Positions 1 through 5,844 are shown, counted from the first letter of the stretch. The stretch is 8,790 nt of DNA from Chloroflexota bacterium (GCA_016210245.1 JACQUR010000244.1:1-8790); one strand, 5' to 3'. Translations and numbers: made by a program. The notes: generated by a model from the sequence alone, not told the origin.

Positions 1-133
1 CCTCGCCGTCCTCGGCGCTGCGCCTCGTGTAGCTGGTCCGGTAGCTCTTTCGCCCGACCAGCAGCGCCTTGAGCCGCTCGCCCCGCTTGGGCAGGGCGAC
101 GATCGAGGTGAACGGCTGCAGGGCTATCACCAC
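1..133 (-). CDS. Unrecognised protein, N-terminal part only (runs off left edge)
   Basis: A reading frame on the minus strand stays open from a GTG at 133 to the left edge, about 44 codons. It reads MVIALQPFTSIVALPKRGER, then a basic stretch containing GRKSYRTSYTRR. Two things favour coding: nearly every third codon position is G or C, and a GAGG lies about five bases upstream of the paired GTG codons (133 and 130). The predicted peptide is hydrophobic at first and basic afterwards. I do not recognise a family and give no function. It lies downstream of the DUF1801 gene on the same strand, about 57 bases after its stop. A chance open frame in GC-rich DNA is a real alternative. Confidence 0.3.
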   Translation of the reverse strand, partial: MVIALQPFTSIVALPKRGERLKALLVGRKSYRTSYTRRSAEDGE

Positions 134-157
134 AAGAACCTCGGACCGGGAGAGGTT

Positions 158-172
158 GGGGGAAATTCCCCC
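158..172. repeat. Short G5/C5 inverted repeat
   Basis: GGGGGAAATTCCCCC is a near-perfect palindrome with 7-base arms (GGGGGAA and TTCCCCC) around one central base. It lies between the stop of the DUF1801 gene and the start of the left-edge frame. Neither strand shows the T-run expected of an intrinsic terminator, so I call it only a repeat. Similar G5...C5 palindromes occur at 4918-4950 and 8758-8773. Confidence 0.5.
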
Positions 173-190
173 TCCCGCAGCTCGCCAATC

Positions 191-595
191 CTACTCCGCC
201 GTCTTCTTCTTCGGGCTCTTGGCCTTGGTCTTCACCTTGCCCAGATTGTAGTCCACCGCAGAACGCACCAAATTCTTCAATTCGGGTTCCTTGATCTTGT
301 CGTCGTTGAAGTAGTCGATGGTTCTCCATTTCTTGCCCTCAAGCCCGTTGTTGTAGAGCTTGTCCGGGTCGGCAATGCTCGCGCCTTCGTAGAAAGTCAG
401 CTTCACCTTGTCTTTGAAAGCGTTGGCGATACAGACAATGCCGCCGTGAGACCAGACCGGCGTCCCCATCCATTTCCACTCTTCCACTATCTCCGGGTCA
501 GCCTCACGGATGATCCTCCGGATATCGGCAAACGTCTTGCCCCGCCAGTCGGTCAGCTCCGCAATGAGATTGTCGATCAGTTCACTTGCGTTCAT
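191..595 (-). CDS. DUF1801 domain-containing protein
   Basis: A complete 134-residue protein. The start at 595 (MNASELIDNL) is chosen because GGAGAG lies four to five bases upstream; the longer in-frame extension to 682 has no family resemblance. Residues about 15-118 match the DUF1801 fold (YdhG/YjbR-like small alpha/beta proteins): a helix with IRRIIREADPEIVEEWKWMG, then GTPVWSHGGIVCIANAFKD, the strand VKLTFYEGA, and a C-terminal helix LKNLVRSAVDYN. The tail (residues 119-134) is lysine-rich (KVKTKAKSPKKKTAE). Family members are cytosolic. Some have been linked to iron handling in Bacillus, but most are uncharacterised, so no reaction is assigned. The gene stands alone, and its base composition is clearly lower in GC than the right-hand cluster, with AAT, AAA and TTG codons used freely, which fits recent acquisition. 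The family call is firm; the role is unknown. Confidence 0.9.
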   Translation of the reverse strand: MNASELIDNLIAELTDWRGKTFADIRRIIREADPEIVEEWKWMGTPVWSHGGIVCIANAFKDKVKLTFYEGASIADPDKLYNNGLEGKKWRTIDYFNDDKIKEPELKNLVRSAVDYNLGKVKTKAKSPKKKTAE

Positions 596-656
596 ATTTC
601 TCTCCAAGATGCTGCATCCCAATTTCCATGTTCTACACGTAAAACTGCGGCTTGTG

Positions 657-872
657 CTACGCGGGGAAATCTGTCCTTGCAACCAGCCTTGAGACTTCCA
701 TCATAGCCTTCCGAGGTATCTTCTCAATAGCCCGGGGGAGTTATGGTCCGCTGCTCCAGGAGGCATCCAGGCGGAGTTCCGCGGTCACGTCCTCCAGCAG
801 GTTCAGCAGCCGCACGATGCACTCGCGGGCGCGCTCGTCCGGGATGCCCGACAGGTCCAGGTCCTCCAGCAT
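657..872 (-). pseudogene. Truncated transposase N-terminus (IS66-like/ISNCY type) with in-frame stop
   Basis: From an ATG at 872 the minus strand reads MLEDLDLSGIPDERARECIV, then RLLNLLEDVTAELR. This matches, from memory, the first 35 or so residues of IS66-like or unclassified transposases common in Chloroflexota, where this helix normally continues as a coiled coil (Q/E/R-rich, then RLKGEQ). Here the resemblance ends at ELR. Unrelated residues LDASWSSGP and a TAA at 741-743 follow. In the same frame beyond that stop, 28 more codons read open to a TAG at 657-659 and include AIEKIPRKAMMEVSRLVAR, which looks protein-like but is not recognised. The catalytic DDE part is absent, so this is a dead fragment. 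An upstream in-frame ATG at 944 adds residues without resemblance. The identity rests on a short stretch and should be taken as probable. Confidence 0.5.
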
Positions 873-1212
873 GCTCCGCGCCCGCTCCTCGCTCCCAACG
901 CTGTGAACACCATCATACCCGCCCACACCGCTGCACACCAGCACGACTCTCCCTGGCTCCTACCCCGGTTTGTTGAGAAGATACCCGTGCTAACAAAGCT
1001 GGTTCGAGTAAGTGGCGCAATTCTGGCTCGAAAGGACAAGGAGCTCAATGTTGATCTACGGCCCTTGCGTGTCCATTCCACTGCGGACAGCATCCAGCGC
1101 GTTCGATCATGCGATGGTGCGAGTGCATGGCGACTGACGCTGACTACGAGAGGGATCGGTTGGCGCCTCCACTATTGGCACATCCCTCCTCGCCCGCCGG
1201 AGCAGGTGGAGG
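873..1212. other. Region without an intact gene; possible second mobile-element remnant
   Basis: No convincing complete gene lies here. On the plus strand a frame runs from about 903 to 1268 and overlaps the 3' end of the 105-residue gene on the other strand. Its middle part (about 966-1080) reads RFVEKIPVLTKLVRVSGAIL, then ARKDKELNVDLRPL. That resembles the closing segment of some DDE transposases, in which a hydrophobic helix is followed by a strand of the form LTVTLRPL. The flanks of the frame look random. Base composition is intermediate. I treat it as a possible decayed fragment facing the transposase remnant at 741-872, with low confidence. Confidence 0.2.
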
Positions 1213-1530
1213 CTATCGAACTTGCGAACGTTCTGCGCGAGAGCGATCCCGAACGCATTCCAGAATAGCTACGGGTAGGGCCGCTTCCAACTCGGCCCGG
1301 GCAAGTGCCTCCTCCTCCGACCCCTCGGGCGCGTCGAGGAAGCGGCGCGCTTGCTCCAGGTAACTGCGATAGGCGTCAGACCATCTCCGAATGTAGAGCT
1401 TGACCACGGAGGGATGCTCCTTGGGCGCCGATCGCGCCAGAAACGCCATCTGCGCCGACGCTGCGCTGAAGAGGCTACCCTGGGTCCAGCCTCGCCGAAT
1501 CAACTCCGCGCCGATATCCAGTTCGGTCAT
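1213..1530 (-). CDS. Unrecognised 105-residue protein, coupled to the upstream HTH gene
   Basis: The start codon at 1530 overlaps the stop of the upstream HTH gene in an ATGA arrangement, so the two are almost certainly co-transcribed and translationally coupled. The protein begins MTELDIGAELIRRGWTQGSL. It contains a Trp/Arg/Tyr-rich central helix (VKLYIRRWSDAYRSYLEQAR, residues 43-62), a Glu/Ala-rich helix (about 69-91), and ends in a charged tail. No signal peptide or membrane segment is visible, so it is probably cytosolic and largely helical. I do not recognise a family. Xre/MbcA/ParS-like proteins usually sit beside RES-domain toxins, but the RES signature residues and length (150 or more residues) are not seen. 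It could be an unrelated toxin, an accessory factor or a binding partner of the HTH protein. That it is a real gene is likely; its function is unknown. Confidence 0.65.
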   Translation of the reverse strand: MTELDIGAELIRRGWTQGSLFSAASAQMAFLARSAPKEHPSVVKLYIRRWSDAYRSYLEQARRFLDAPEGSEEEALARAELEAALPVAILECVRDRSRAERSQVR

Positions 1531-2027
1531 CGATCCGGGTCGGCGTCCACAGTGTCACCATCGGCAACCTGGGCCAGTTCCGCATCCGCAATCGACGCTC
1601 GTGGGCGCAGCCGCGCCAGGGCGTCATCAACCGCTTCACGCGATAGCCGCCGGTGCGCTCGCCTGGACGGCGGTAGTAGTCGCGCTCGCTGCTGGCCCAC
1701 AGGTAGCCGCAGCACAAAGCCTCGAGACGTTTCGTACTCTCGCGCTGCCAGCAGATCGATGGGCTTCCTCCCCATCGGCGAGACCGGCGTCAAGAGCCAG
1801 TCGCCCGTCGCACGCGGATCGCTCAGTCGATGCGCGGCCTCTTCCACCAGCGCAAGTGCCTCGAGCAGATGCTCGCGTCGCCCGTCTTGCGGCGTCGTGC
1901 CCGCAACCCAGTTCTGATACGTCACCCGGCTCACGCCAAAGATCGCCGCCAGACGGCTCGCGCCGAGGCCGGATAGCTCTCGAAGACGCTCCGCCGCAGT
2001 GGATGCTGCCTCTGCCCTGGCCATCAT
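1527..2027 (-). CDS. Helix-turn-helix protein, Xre/MbcA/ParS antitoxin-like
   Basis: A predicted 166-residue cytosolic DNA-binding protein. I chose the ATG at 2027, the first of two adjacent ATG codons, because AAGGGGG precedes it by about six bases; the frame extends upstream to 2084 without a better site. Residues about 14-46 form a helix-turn-helix (LRELSGLGASRLAAIFGVSR followed by VTYQNWVAGTTP). Residues about 50-66 form a linking helix. Residues 76-97 (DWLLTPVSPMGRKPIDLLAA and onward) resemble the motif W-L-x-x-P-x-P-x-x-G-x-x-P-x-D-L-L of the MbcA/ParS/Xre toxin-binding domain. Residues about 110-145 are Arg-rich and may be disordered or bind nucleic acid. The downstream 105-residue gene overlaps it by four bases. 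Antitoxins of this class usually repress their own operon, and two palindromes at 2090-2121 are candidate operators. The HTH fold is firm; the antitoxin role is inferred. Confidence 0.75.
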   Translation of the reverse strand: MMARAEAASTAAERLRELSGLGASRLAAIFGVSRVTYQNWVAGTTPQDGRREHLLEALALVEEAAHRLSDPRATGDWLLTPVSPMGRKPIDLLAAREYETSRGFVLRLPVGQQRARLLPPSRRAHRRLSREAVDDALARLRPRASIADAELAQVADGDTVDADPDR

Positions 2028-2089
2028 GAGACCCCCTTGCACGCTGGCAGGCCATTGCTCCCCACTCAAGACCTGCAGCCTCACCAGGG

Positions 2090-2121
2090 AGTTTACAGAA
2101 AACTTGATACCTCAGGAGGTA
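2090..2121. promoter_or_regulatory. Two adjacent palindromes, candidate operator of the HTH operon
   Basis: AGTTTACAGAAAACT (2090-2104) has 5-base arms AGTTT/AAACT around five bases, and TACCTCAGGAGGTA (2108-2121) has perfect 6-base arms TACCTC/GAGGTA around two bases. Both lie 63-95 bases upstream of the HTH start in a locally AT-richer stretch, where a self-repressing antitoxin-type regulator would be expected to bind. The two half-site sequences differ, so they may serve different proteins or be fortuitous. No strong -35/-10 pair is visible beside them. Confidence 0.3.
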
Positions 2122-2363
2122 GGGCGACGGGTTTCTGTGAAGGCGCACGGGTCAGCGGGTCTTCGTCCTGCTGGGGTTGGCCATTGTGGGCGGTTCAACG
2201 GCGTCTTGCTGGCCATCCTTCGCTCCTGCAGTGGCTGGCTACACCGCCAGCCCACCGCCTCATGCTATCCCATGGGCCACGGCCACGGCGCGACTCGGAT
2301 CCCCCATCTTCGCGACAGCGACACGGAGCGGGAGGACCTGACAGTGCAACATCCGCGCCGTCC

Positions 2364-2392
2364 TTGACCCGGCCGGTCATTACTGATAGACT
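2364..2392 (+). promoter_or_regulatory. Candidate sigma-70 promoter for the metabolic cluster
   Basis: TTGACC (2364-2369, five of six consensus bases) and TAGACT (2387-2392, four of six) are separated by exactly 17 bases. Transcription would begin near 2399, leaving a leader of about 155 bases before the GTG at 2554. This is the best match I found by eye in the divergent region. The leader shows no obvious riboswitch. Confidence 0.3.
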
Positions 2393-2541
2393 CACCGCAT
2401 CATCCCGGCTACTCACATCCAACAATAGGTCGGCACTGAGTCGAGCCGTGGCCAGGCTCGCACGGGCGTGTTCGTCAGCAACCGGATTGCCGCGTTGACC
2501 AGGCGAGGTCATCCCCGCCTGAGCACTGAATGGGTTGTATC

Positions 2542-2548
2542 GGAGGAA
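2542..2548 (+). promoter_or_regulatory. Ribosome binding site deciding the GTG start at 2554
   Basis: GGAGGAA lies five bases before the GTG at 2554. It argues against the in-frame ATG at 2530, which has no comparable site and would add eight residues (MGCIGGNA) not typical of the family. Translation from the GTG gives the MDPY-type start usual in class 2 dihydroorotate dehydrogenases. Confidence 0.7.
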
Positions 2549-2553
2549 ACGCC

Positions 2554-3597
2554 GTGGATCCTTACCTCACGTTTCTCCGCCCGGTCTTGTTCCGCATGTC
2601 GGCCGACAGGGCCCACCGCCTGGCCCATCTGGCGCTCCGCTGGTCGTGGCCCTGGCGGCTCATCGGCAGCGGGCCGGAGATCGACCCTCGGCTGGCCGTG
2701 GAGGTCCACGGCCTGAGGCTGGCGAACCCGGTGGGCCTGGCGCCGGGCTTCGACAAGGACTGTGAGCTGCTCCAGTCGCTCATGCATCTGGGGTTCGGTT
2801 TCCTGGCTCCGGGGGCCATCATGCGCCAGGTCCGCGCGGGCAATCCCAGGCCGCGCCTCGGGCGGATCGTCGAGCAGGAGGCGGTCCTCAACTGCCTGGG
2901 GCTGCCGAGCAAGGGCTGGCAGTACTCGGTCGCCAGGCTGCAGCGCCTCACGTGGCACCGCGCCCTGATCTTCGCCGATGTCCAGGGCGAGTCGCCCCAG
3001 GAGATTCTGGACAACGTCGAGGCGATCCAGCCCTACGCCGAGGCTCTGGAGGTCTCTCTCGTCTGTCCCAATACCCACGACAGCGACGCCAACTTCACTC
3101 GGTCCGTGGCCGTCGAGCTGCTGCCCGAGATCGCCAGGCGACGGATCCGGCCGGTCTTCGTCAAGGTCCCGCAGTTGCAACTGGACGCGGCCGGGGTGTC
3201 GTTCGTGGAGTTCCTGGATACGTGCGTGGCGGCAGGCATCGAGGGCATCATCATCACTGGCTCCTGGTACCACAAGACGCCGCAGCTCTCCCGGGGCATC
3301 GCTAACCTGACCGGGAAGCCGATCTTTCAGAACACGCTGCGTATGGTGCGGGAGGCGTCCGAGCACACCGGCGGGCGGCTGTCGATCATCGGCTCGGGCG
3401 GCGTGTGGACCGGCCGCGACGTGTACGAGATGTTCCGCGCCGGGGCCAGCCTGGTGGAGTTCCTGAGCGCGATGATCTACCGCGGCCCCATGGCGCCGGC
3501 GCTGATCAACCGGGAGCTGGTGGCCGTGCTGGAGGCCGAAGGCGTCGCTTCGGTCCAGGTGCTCGTCGACGGCGCCAGAAAGGTGCGAACGAGATAG
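2554..3597 (+). CDS. Dihydroorotate dehydrogenase (PyrD) family flavoenzyme, class-2-like, altered active site
   Basis: A complete 347-residue protein, the usual class 2 length, with an N-terminal helical extension (residues 1-40) that in class 2 enzymes contacts membrane and quinone. Family signatures follow in order: VEVHGLRLANPVGLAPGFDK (49-68), GNPRPRL (96-102), LNCLG (112-116), CPNT (171-174), FVKVP (202-206) with the FMN-contacting Lys204, and the FMN-phosphate site IGSGGVWTG (279-287) followed by RAGASLVE and YRGP. Known class 2 enzymes use Ser before P-N as the base; here it is Cys171, as in class 1. The substrate-binding Asn three residues before it is Ser168, and the T-N-T motif is TGS (235-237). 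Flavin reduction or oxidation of a ring compound is likely. True dihydroorotate oxidation is doubtful, and a pyrimidine-like substrate is possible. The TctC gene follows after 21 bases, so the two are probably one transcript. The alternative is a divergent but genuine pyrimidine-biosynthesis PyrD. Confidence 0.85.
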   Translation: MDPYLTFLRPVLFRMSADRAHRLAHLALRWSWPWRLIGSGPEIDPRLAVEVHGLRLANPVGLAPGFDKDCELLQSLMHLGFGFLAPGAIMRQVRAGNPRPRLGRIVEQEAVLNCLGLPSKGWQYSVARLQRLTWHRALIFADVQGESPQEILDNVEAIQPYAEALEVSLVCPNTHDSDANFTRSVAVELLPEIARRRIRPVFVKVPQLQLDAAGVSFVEFLDTCVAAGIEGIIITGSWYHKTPQLSRGIANLTGKPIFQNTLRMVREASEHTGGRLSIIGSGGVWTGRDVYEMFRAGASLVEFLSAMIYRGPMAPALINRELVAVLEAEGVASVQVLVDGARKVRTR

Positions 3598-3618
3598 TCG
3601 TCTGCGGAGGTAGTTCCC

Positions 3619-4812
3619 ATGCATGCGCGTCTGGCTCGCCTGTGCCTCATCGTTCTAGCTGCCGCGCTCGGCGTCGCGGGGTGCGCGCCCGCTCCCCAGA
3701 CGCCCACTCCTGCGCCTCCAAAACCTGCCGCCACCAGCGCCCCCAGCGCTCCCGCCTCGCCGAAGCCCGCCCCAACCGCTGTTGCTGCCCCGAAACCGCC
3801 GGCCACCGCCGCTCCCCAGGCCAAGCCGGCCGAGAAGCCGGCGGTTGACGAGAAGGCCCTGGCCGACTTCTACCGGGGCAAGACCCTGCGAATCATCGTC
3901 GGATTCCCGCCCGGCGGCGGGTACGACATCCTCTCGCGCCTGCTCGCAAGGTACATGGGGCAGTACATCCCGGGCAATCCCACGATCATCGTCGAGAACA
4001 TGGCCGGGGCCGGCAGCCTGGTCGCCGCGAACCACGTGTACAACGTGGCGGCTCAGGATGGCACAATCATCGGCAACGTCAACGGCGAGGCCACAGCCAT
4101 GGAGCAGCTCTTCGGCACGCAGGCCGTGCAGTTCGACGTAACCAGGATGCAGTACCTCGGCTCCCCTTACGGCAACACGTACGTCCTGTACGCACGCAAG
4201 GCGTCCGGCATCACGAAACTGGAGGACGTCCTGGGGCCGCGGGCCAAGCAGATCGTCGTCGGAGGCAGCACGGCCGGGAACATCACGCTCCAGGGACCGC
4301 TCCTGCTCCGGGAGACGTTGGGCATGAACACGAAGGTGGTGCCGGGCTACGGAGGGACGGCCGCGTACCTGACCGCGATGGAGCAGGGAGAGCTCGATGG
4401 GTTCGTCAATCCCTGGGAAACGACGAAAGGGATCGTCGAAGAGAAGATGCGCAGCGGGGACGTGCTGATTCTCGGGCAGTTCAGCGAGACACCTCACAAG
4501 GACCTCCAGCAGGTGCCGGTGTTCCTCAAGCTTGTGTCCAGGGAGGAGGACCGGAGGCTGCTGCGCCTGCGAACCATCCTGCCCGGCCAGTTCGCCATCC
4601 AGTATTTCGTCGGGCCGGGCGTGAGCCCGGACAGGGCGCAGATGCTGGAGTCGGCCTTCGCCAGGACGCTTGCGGACAAGGAGTTCGTCGCCGCGGCGCT
4701 GAAGGTCCAGATGGAGCCCGCGCCCGTCAGCGGCGTCCAGGTCCGCAAGCTGGTGGTGGACTTCATGGGCATGCCGCCCGACATCAAGGCCAGGCTGCAG
4801 GCCATGCAATAG
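3619..4812 (+). CDS. TctC/BUG-family substrate-binding lipoprotein
   Basis: A predicted extracytoplasmic receptor of 397 residues. The ATG at 3619 is preceded by GGAGG at eight bases. Residues 1-22 are a lipoprotein signal (Arg residues, hydrophobic core, lipobox VAGC with Cys22 as the anchor). A Pro/Ala/Lys-rich tether of about 53 residues follows (23-75), then the binding domain. The domain shows the TctC pattern: KTLRIIVGFPPGGGYDILSR (88-107) with the ligand-binding loop, IIVENMAGAGSLVAANHVYN (123-142), an AQDGT turn (145-149), and the closing region with GVSPDRAQMLESAF. The family binds carboxylates such as tricarboxylates or aromatic acids and normally feeds TctA/TctB. Neither is in the window; ABC permeases follow instead. 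The two lobes are complete for the family (about 320 residues), and the extra length is the tether. The family is certain; the ligand is unknown. Confidence 0.92.
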   Translation: MHARLARLCLIVLAAALGVAGCAPAPQTPTPAPPKPAATSAPSAPASPKPAPTAVAAPKPPATAAPQAKPAEKPAVDEKALADFYRGKTLRIIVGFPPGGGYDILSRLLARYMGQYIPGNPTIIVENMAGAGSLVAANHVYNVAAQDGTIIGNVNGEATAMEQLFGTQAVQFDVTRMQYLGSPYGNTYVLYARKASGITKLEDVLGPRAKQIVVGGSTAGNITLQGPLLLRETLGMNTKVVPGYGGTAAYLTAMEQGELDGFVNPWETTKGIVEEKMRSGDVLILGQFSETPHKDLQQVPVFLKLVSREEDRRLLRLRTILPGQFAIQYFVGPGVSPDRAQMLESAFARTLADKEFVAAALKVQMEPAPVSGVQVRKLVVDFMGMPPDIKARLQAMQ

Positions 4813-4917
4813 GCGCAGCCGCGCGGCGGATGGTTCGCCCCGCCTCACCGTTCGTAGCTGGCCACCAGCGCCTCCAGGTGGGCCTCGTCGTCCAGCGCGC
4901 TGCATCCTGCGTTCGCA

Positions 4918-4950
4918 AAGGGGGACAGGGGGAAGCCCCCAGGCCCCCTT
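4918..4950 (+). terminator. GC-rich hairpin after the TctC gene, terminator-like
   Basis: AAGGGGG (4918-4924) pairs with CCCCCTT (4944-4950), and inside it GGGGG (4928-4932) pairs with CCCCC (4936-4940) around an AAG loop. The two stems are separated by three-base internal bulges. It lies within the 216-base gap (4813-5028) between the receptor and the first permease. The T-run after it is poor (CTTCTCC), so it may attenuate, protect the upstream mRNA from decay, or act only as a repeat. The rest of the gap shows no clear promoter and no intact gene. A few codons on the minus strand ending in a TGA at 4845-4847 read protein-like, but are too short to call. Confidence 0.35.
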
Positions 4951-5028
4951 CTCCAGAGCCGTACGCCGCGCGCAAGACGGTGAACCGCACCCCCGGCCGG
5001 CGCGTGGCACCCACGACACGAGCGGCGT

Positions 5029-5844
5029 GTGGTATTCTATGGACCCACCGGAAAGGCGCGCGTCGGAGCGGGGCCCTTGCGTGCAGCGTTTGAGCGCCAT
5101 GAGACGCGGATCATCGGGGCGCTGGGCGTCCTGGGGTTCTTGCTGCTGTGGGAGCTGGGGAGCGGCACGCCCTACGCGCCCGCCCAGTACGTCAGCTCTC
5201 CGTCCCGGATCGCCAGCGCCACGCGGCTGCTCCTGGAACGCGGGACTTTGCAGCGCGACATCAGCACCAGCCTGGTCGAGTACGCGCTCGGCGTCTCGCT
5301 CGCGGTCGTGGCCGGGATCGCCCTGGGGCTCCTCCTGGGCTGGTACCGGCCCCTGGACGAGCTGTTTGCACCGTTCACCGCGTTCCTGTACGCGGTCCCC
5401 AAAGTCGCCTTCATCGGGCTGATCGTCATCTACCTCGGCATCGGCTTCACCACCAAGGCCGCGCTCGTCTTCCTGAATGTCCTGTTTCCTGTGCTCATCG
5501 CTACCCACGCCGGCGTTCGCAACGTCGATCCCACCTACGTCAAGTGCGCCCGCTCGTTTGGCGCCAGCGACTGGCAGCTCTTCTCCGGGGTGGTGCTCCC
5601 CAGCGCGGTGCCGTTCATTCTGACCGGCCTGCGGCTTGGGGCGGGCTACGGCATGGTCGGGGTGATCGTGGCCGAGTTCTACGCCTCCACCGCGGGCATC
5701 GGCTACCTCATCAAGCTGGCCAGCCAGCGGTTTCTCATGGACCAGGTCTTCGTCGGGGTAGGATTTACCGCCCTGTTCGGTTTCGCTATACTGTCCGCGC
5801 TCGGCGCCCTGGAGCGGCGCTTCGAGAGTTGGCGGTCTAGCTGA
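5029..5844 (+). CDS. ABC transporter permease, SsuC/NrtB/TauC type (first copy)
   Basis: An inner-membrane permease of up to 271 residues, the usual length for BPD-type permeases of nitrate/sulfonate/taurine/pyrimidine-precursor importers. About six membrane segments are visible: residues 28-44, 84-105, 115-136, 141-158, 195-217 and 238-259. The EAA loop that docks on the ATPase is CARSFGASDWQLFSGVVLP (173-191), with the expected A-x3-G pattern. It is clearly related to the next gene: K-C-A-R-x-F-G-A-S-D-W-Q is shared, as are TGLRL and AGIGYLI. The start is uncertain: GTG at 5029 is the first possible codon and lacks a good ribosome binding site, and TTG at 5077 (preceded by GGAG) would remove 16 residues. 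No ATPase or NMT1-type receptor gene is adjacent in the window. The family is firm; the substrate is unknown. Confidence 0.9.
   Translation: MVFYGPTGKARVGAGPLRAAFERHETRIIGALGVLGFLLLWELGSGTPYAPAQYVSSPSRIASATRLLLERGTLQRDISTSLVEYALGVSLAVVAGIALGLLLGWYRPLDELFAPFTAFLYAVPKVAFIGLIVIYLGIGFTTKAALVFLNVLFPVLIATHAGVRNVDPTYVKCARSFGASDWQLFSGVVLPSAVPFILTGLRLGAGYGMVGVIVAEFYASTAGIGYLIKLASQRFLMDQVFVGVGFTALFGFAILSALGALERRFESWRSS

Larger units (their letters stand above)
2028..2553. other. Divergent intergenic region, about 520 bases, no convincing gene
   Basis: This stretch separates the leftward HTH operon from the rightward metabolic cluster. It contains two small palindromes near the HTH start (2090-2121), a plausible rightward promoter (2364-2392) and the ribosome binding site of the flavoenzyme gene. 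Several frames are open, but their predicted peptides are rich in Arg, Ser, Pro and Gly and show no domain pattern. I see no tRNA, no intrinsic terminator and no long repeat here. Confidence 0.5.

Noticed and set aside
1213..1530. RES-domain toxin beside the Xre-like gene
   Set aside because: The product is only 105 residues and lacks the conserved Arg, Tyr and Ser pattern of RES domains, so the name would not be supported.
1400..2029. Long plus-strand frames across the HTH operon
   Set aside because: They are antisense to the HTH gene and its partner, which have motif, start-site and overlap evidence. The products lack any domain pattern.
2195..2512. 105-codon minus-strand frame in the divergent region
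   Set aside because: The first half (DEHARASLATARLSADLLLDV) looks faintly protein-like, but the second half is Arg/Gly/Ser-rich, there is no ribosome binding site, and it covers the best rightward promoter candidate.
2509..3624. 371-codon open frame on the minus strand opposite the flavoenzyme
   Set aside because: The plus strand carries all PyrD-family signatures in order. The antisense product is low-complexity (Arg, His, Asp, Leu).
4845..4905. Short minus-strand coding-like stretch (LDDEAHLEALVASYER, then TGA)
   Set aside because: It reads like the end of a real protein, but only about 17 codons look natural before the frame enters the G5/C5 hairpin. It is too short to call even as a pseudogene.
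4918..4950. Firm Rho-independent terminator
   Set aside because: The stem is strong but no run of T follows on either strand, so only a terminator-like hairpin is reported.
3655..5508. 617-codon open frame on the minus strand
   Set aside because: It lies opposite the TctC gene and the first permease, whose products have clear family motifs. The minus-strand product is rich in Arg, Gly, Asp and His without domains, the usual shadow of a GC-rich gene.
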